7,033 nucleotides of DNA, taken from Acidobacteriota bacterium. GTDB taxonomy: Bacteria > Acidobacteriota > Terriglobia > Terriglobales > Acidobacteriaceae. This document shows positions 5,786-7,033 of this stretch, one piece after another. The position numbers and the translations under genes were made by a program. The stretch lies in NCBI GenBank assembly GCA_021846065.1, contig JAJZCP010000078.1, positions 1-7,033 of the forward strand. Reading direction: 5' to 3'. The notes beneath the pieces are model-generated. The model searched no databases. It worked only from the letters and a program-made list of their open reading frames with translations, and was not told the origin of the DNA. The first letter of the stretch is position 1, and each line of letters opens with the position of its first letter.

Positions 5786-5878
5786 CCCAGCGGGATCGCC
5801 TGCTGTGGCCGGACTGTAAGAGAACTGCAAGACGCACTTCGATGCTGAAGCGCGCAACACTGACTGGGGGACGCACGA

Positions 5879-6139
5879 ATGTTCATCATCTGGTGGTTGA
5901 TTGTGGGGCTGATTGCAGGCTGGCTCACCGGAAAGCTCATGAGCGGCGGCGGGTATGGCGCAATCATGGATATGGTCGTGGGCCTGATCGGCGCATTGAT
6001 CGGCGGGTTTATCATGCGCTCGCTTGGCTACGCCGGCAGCGGCGGCTTGCTGTATACCATCCTGGTCGCAGTGGGTGGCGCTGTGCTTCTCACGCTGCTG
6101 CTGCGGCTGGTAACGCGCGGGAAAACGCGGTCTATCTAG
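5879..6139 (+). CDS. GlsB/YeaQ/YmgE-family small stress membrane protein
   Basis: A small integral membrane protein of the family formerly named transglycosylase-associated, often induced by stress; its biochemical function is unknown. The 86 residues show three hydrophobic segments (about 1-20, 27-47 and 56-78) rich in glycine, with the typical N-terminal IIWWLIVGLIAGWLTGKLM, the central MDMVVGLIGALIGGFI and a GGLLYTILVAVGGAVLL last helix, then a short basic end. The ATG is preceded by GGGGGA at 5866-5871 with a 7-base spacer. It may share a transcript with the ferritin-like gene 93 bases upstream, since no clear terminator separates them; a strong hairpin follows 28 bases after its stop. 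Confidence 0.93.
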   Translation: MFIIWWLIVGLIAGWLTGKLMSGGGYGAIMDMVVGLIGALIGGFIMRSLGYAGSGGLLYTILVAVGGAVLLTLLLRLVTRGKTRSI

Positions 6140-6167
6140 CGATTCTTCTGCATCGCACGCAGAGCCG

Positions 6168-6194
6168 GAGGCGGCCCGCGAAGGCCGCCTCTTT
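6168..6194 (+). terminator. Rho-independent terminator after the GlsB-like gene
   Basis: A perfect 9-base stem GAGGCGGCC (6168-6176) and GGCCGCCTC (6183-6191), with the 6-base loop CGCGAA, is followed by TTT (6192-6194). The stem is strong and sits 28 bases after the stop codon. The T-run is short, so efficiency may be moderate. It separates the ferritin-like/GlsB unit from the debranching enzyme gene. Confidence 0.75.
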
Positions 6195-6332
6195 GGCGCC
6201 AACGCCCGCATTTTCTGCCTCTAACAACTCCGGTTCATCTTTCCGCTTGTCATCGCTGCGCTACGCTGCGGCCGTCGCTGCGCTGGCGCCGTCTCCCATG
6301 TCTTTATCGATCCATCAACGTAAAGGAATAGC
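6195..6332 (+). promoter_or_regulatory. Leader and presumed promoter region of the debranching enzyme gene
   Basis: This gap between the terminator and the glgX start should contain its promoter. TTGTCA at 6247-6252 resembles a -35 hexamer, but no good -10 follows at 16-18 bases. The word TCGCTGCGCT occurs twice (6253-6262 and 6275-6284), 22 bases apart. The only clear element is the AAAGGA ribosome binding site at 6322-6327. Confidence 0.35.
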
Positions 6333-7033
6333 ATGGCTTCCAGTAAAGACCTTCGCGAAGGACTTCCGTATCCCCTTGGTGCTGCATGGGACGGATCGGG
6401 AACAAACTTCGCCGTATTTTCTGCCCACGCCACCAAGGTTGAGGTTTGCCTGTTCGATGAACAGGGAACGCGCGAGCTGACCCGCATCGCGTTGCCGGAA
6501 TATACCGATCAGATTTGGCACGGTTATCTGCCCGGTGTTGGCCCGGGCCAGATTTATGGCATCCGCGTGCACGGGCCGTACGAGCCCGACGCCGGGCACC
6601 GCTTTAACCCCAACAAGCTGCTGCTCGACCCTTACGCGGTCGGCCACTTTGGCCGTGTCGCATGGAATCCCGCCCTGTTCGGATATCAGATGGAGTCCGG
6701 CGACGACCACACCTATGACGAGCGGGACAGTGCGCCGTTCATGCCAAAGTGCGTCGTGGTCGATCCAAACTTTGACTGGACAGGCTCGCCCGGGCGCAGC
6801 CGCCGCGGCAGCCGCGCACACCTGGCGGTGTCTTACGACGACACGATCGTGTATGAAATGCACGTAAAAGGTTTTACAAAACAGCATCCGAAGGTGCCCG
6901 AACACCTGCAGGGAACCTATGCCGGGCTGGCCTGTCCGGAGGTGCTGGACTACATCCGCTCGCTCGGCATCACGTCGGTGGAACTGCTGCCCATCCACTG
7001 CCTTGTCGATGACGACCGCCTGGTGCAGCAGGG
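6333..7033 (+). CDS. glgX: Glycogen debranching enzyme, GlgX/TreX type (N-terminal part)
   Basis: A GH13 isoamylase-type enzyme that hydrolyses alpha-1,6 branches in glycogen. Only the first 233 codons are present; the frame is open to the window edge. The N-terminal CBM48-like domain (about residues 10-120) starts with GLPYPLGAAWDGSGTNFAVFSAHATKVEVCLFD and includes WHGYLPGVGPGQIYGIRVHGPYEP and the HRFNPNKLLLDPYA motif. The catalytic barrel begins with DDTIVYEMHVKGFT, then GTYAGLACPEVLDYIRSLGITSVELLPIHCLVDDDRLVQQG. The catalytic Asp/Glu residues would lie beyond the window. The ATG has AAAGGA 5 bases upstream. Between DPNFDW and DDTIVYE there is an arginine-, serine- and glycine-rich loop that seems longer than usual. 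Maltooligosyltrehalose trehalohydrolase or isoamylase relatives are less likely, given the RFNPNKLLLDPYA and HVKGFT motifs. Confidence 0.93.
   Translation, partial: MASSKDLREGLPYPLGAAWDGSGTNFAVFSAHATKVEVCLFDEQGTRELTRIALPEYTDQIWHGYLPGVGPGQIYGIRVHGPYEPDAGHRFNPNKLLLDPYAVGHFGRVAWNPALFGYQMESGDDHTYDERDSAPFMPKCVVVDPNFDWTGSPGRSRRGSRAHLAVSYDDTIVYEMHVKGFTKQHPKVPEHLQGTYAGLACPEVLDYIRSLGITSVELLPIHCLVDDDRLVQQ

Noticed and set aside
5423..6211. 262-codon open frame on the minus strand across the ferritin-like and GlsB-like genes
   Set aside because: It spans two well-recognised genes and the terminator hairpin and shows no family motif.
6253..6284. Two copies of TCGCTGCGCT before glgX as a REP or mobile-element trace
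   Set aside because: Only two short copies of a low-complexity GC word; no inverted arms or target-site duplication are seen.
5842..6480. 212-codon plus-strand frame overlapping the GlsB-like gene and the glgX start
   Set aside because: It runs through the terminator and two recognised coding regions in another frame, with no motif of its own.
6315..6998. 227-codon open frame on the minus strand opposite glgX
   Set aside because: It is antisense to clear GlgX sequence in the plus frame starting at 6333.
1..7033. CRISPR array, tRNA/rRNA gene, insertion sequence or prophage signal
   Set aside because: No regular repeat-spacer pattern, no tRNA-like cloverleaf, and no transposase, integrase or terminal inverted repeats were found on either strand.

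Overview
This GC-rich window looks like a piece of a bacterial chromosome carrying ordinary housekeeping and stress genes. The gene set and protein style fit an Acidobacteriota (Terriglobia-like) genome: hemA-hemC-hemD in tandem, an ECF sigma factor with a RskA-type anti-sigma factor, a DedA protein and a GlgX-type debranching enzyme. That assignment is inferred from impression and context only; no marker gene in the window fixes the taxonomy.

Layout. Bases 1-1944 (+) hold the end of hemA (glutamyl-tRNA reductase), then hemC (hydroxymethylbilane synthase) and hemD (uroporphyrinogen-III synthase). The three overlap by 4 and 14 bases and are very likely one early tetrapyrrole operon. hemD meets nth (endonuclease III, -) tail to tail, with the two stop codons sharing the tetranucleotide CTAG. 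A 122-base gap separates nth from a divergent DedA-family membrane protein gene (+). This ends 12 bases before a convergent pair on the minus strand: an ECF sigma factor followed by its membrane anti-sigma factor, overlapping by ATGA.

An intergenic region of about 370 bases (4840-5212) separates the sigma operon from a divergent ferritin-like gene (+). It is the richest non-coding stretch here. It holds a perfect TATAAT, a GGAAC-N17-CGTC ECF-type promoter candidate, short direct repeats spaced 20 bases apart, and a possible 20-codon leader ORF whose stop overlaps the TTG start of the ferritin-like gene. After that gene come a small GlsB/YeaQ/YmgE-family membrane protein gene, a strong hairpin terminator, and the first 233 codons of a GlgX/TreX glycogen debranching enzyme that runs off the window.

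How the genes work together. HemA, HemC and HemD make the precursor of heme, siroheme and cobalamin. The sigma/anti-sigma pair probably controls an envelope or oxidative stress response, and the adjacent ferritin-like and GlsB-like genes are plausible but unproven targets. I found no mobile element, CRISPR array, RNA gene or clearly novel system. The points worth a second look are regulatory and are scored modestly.
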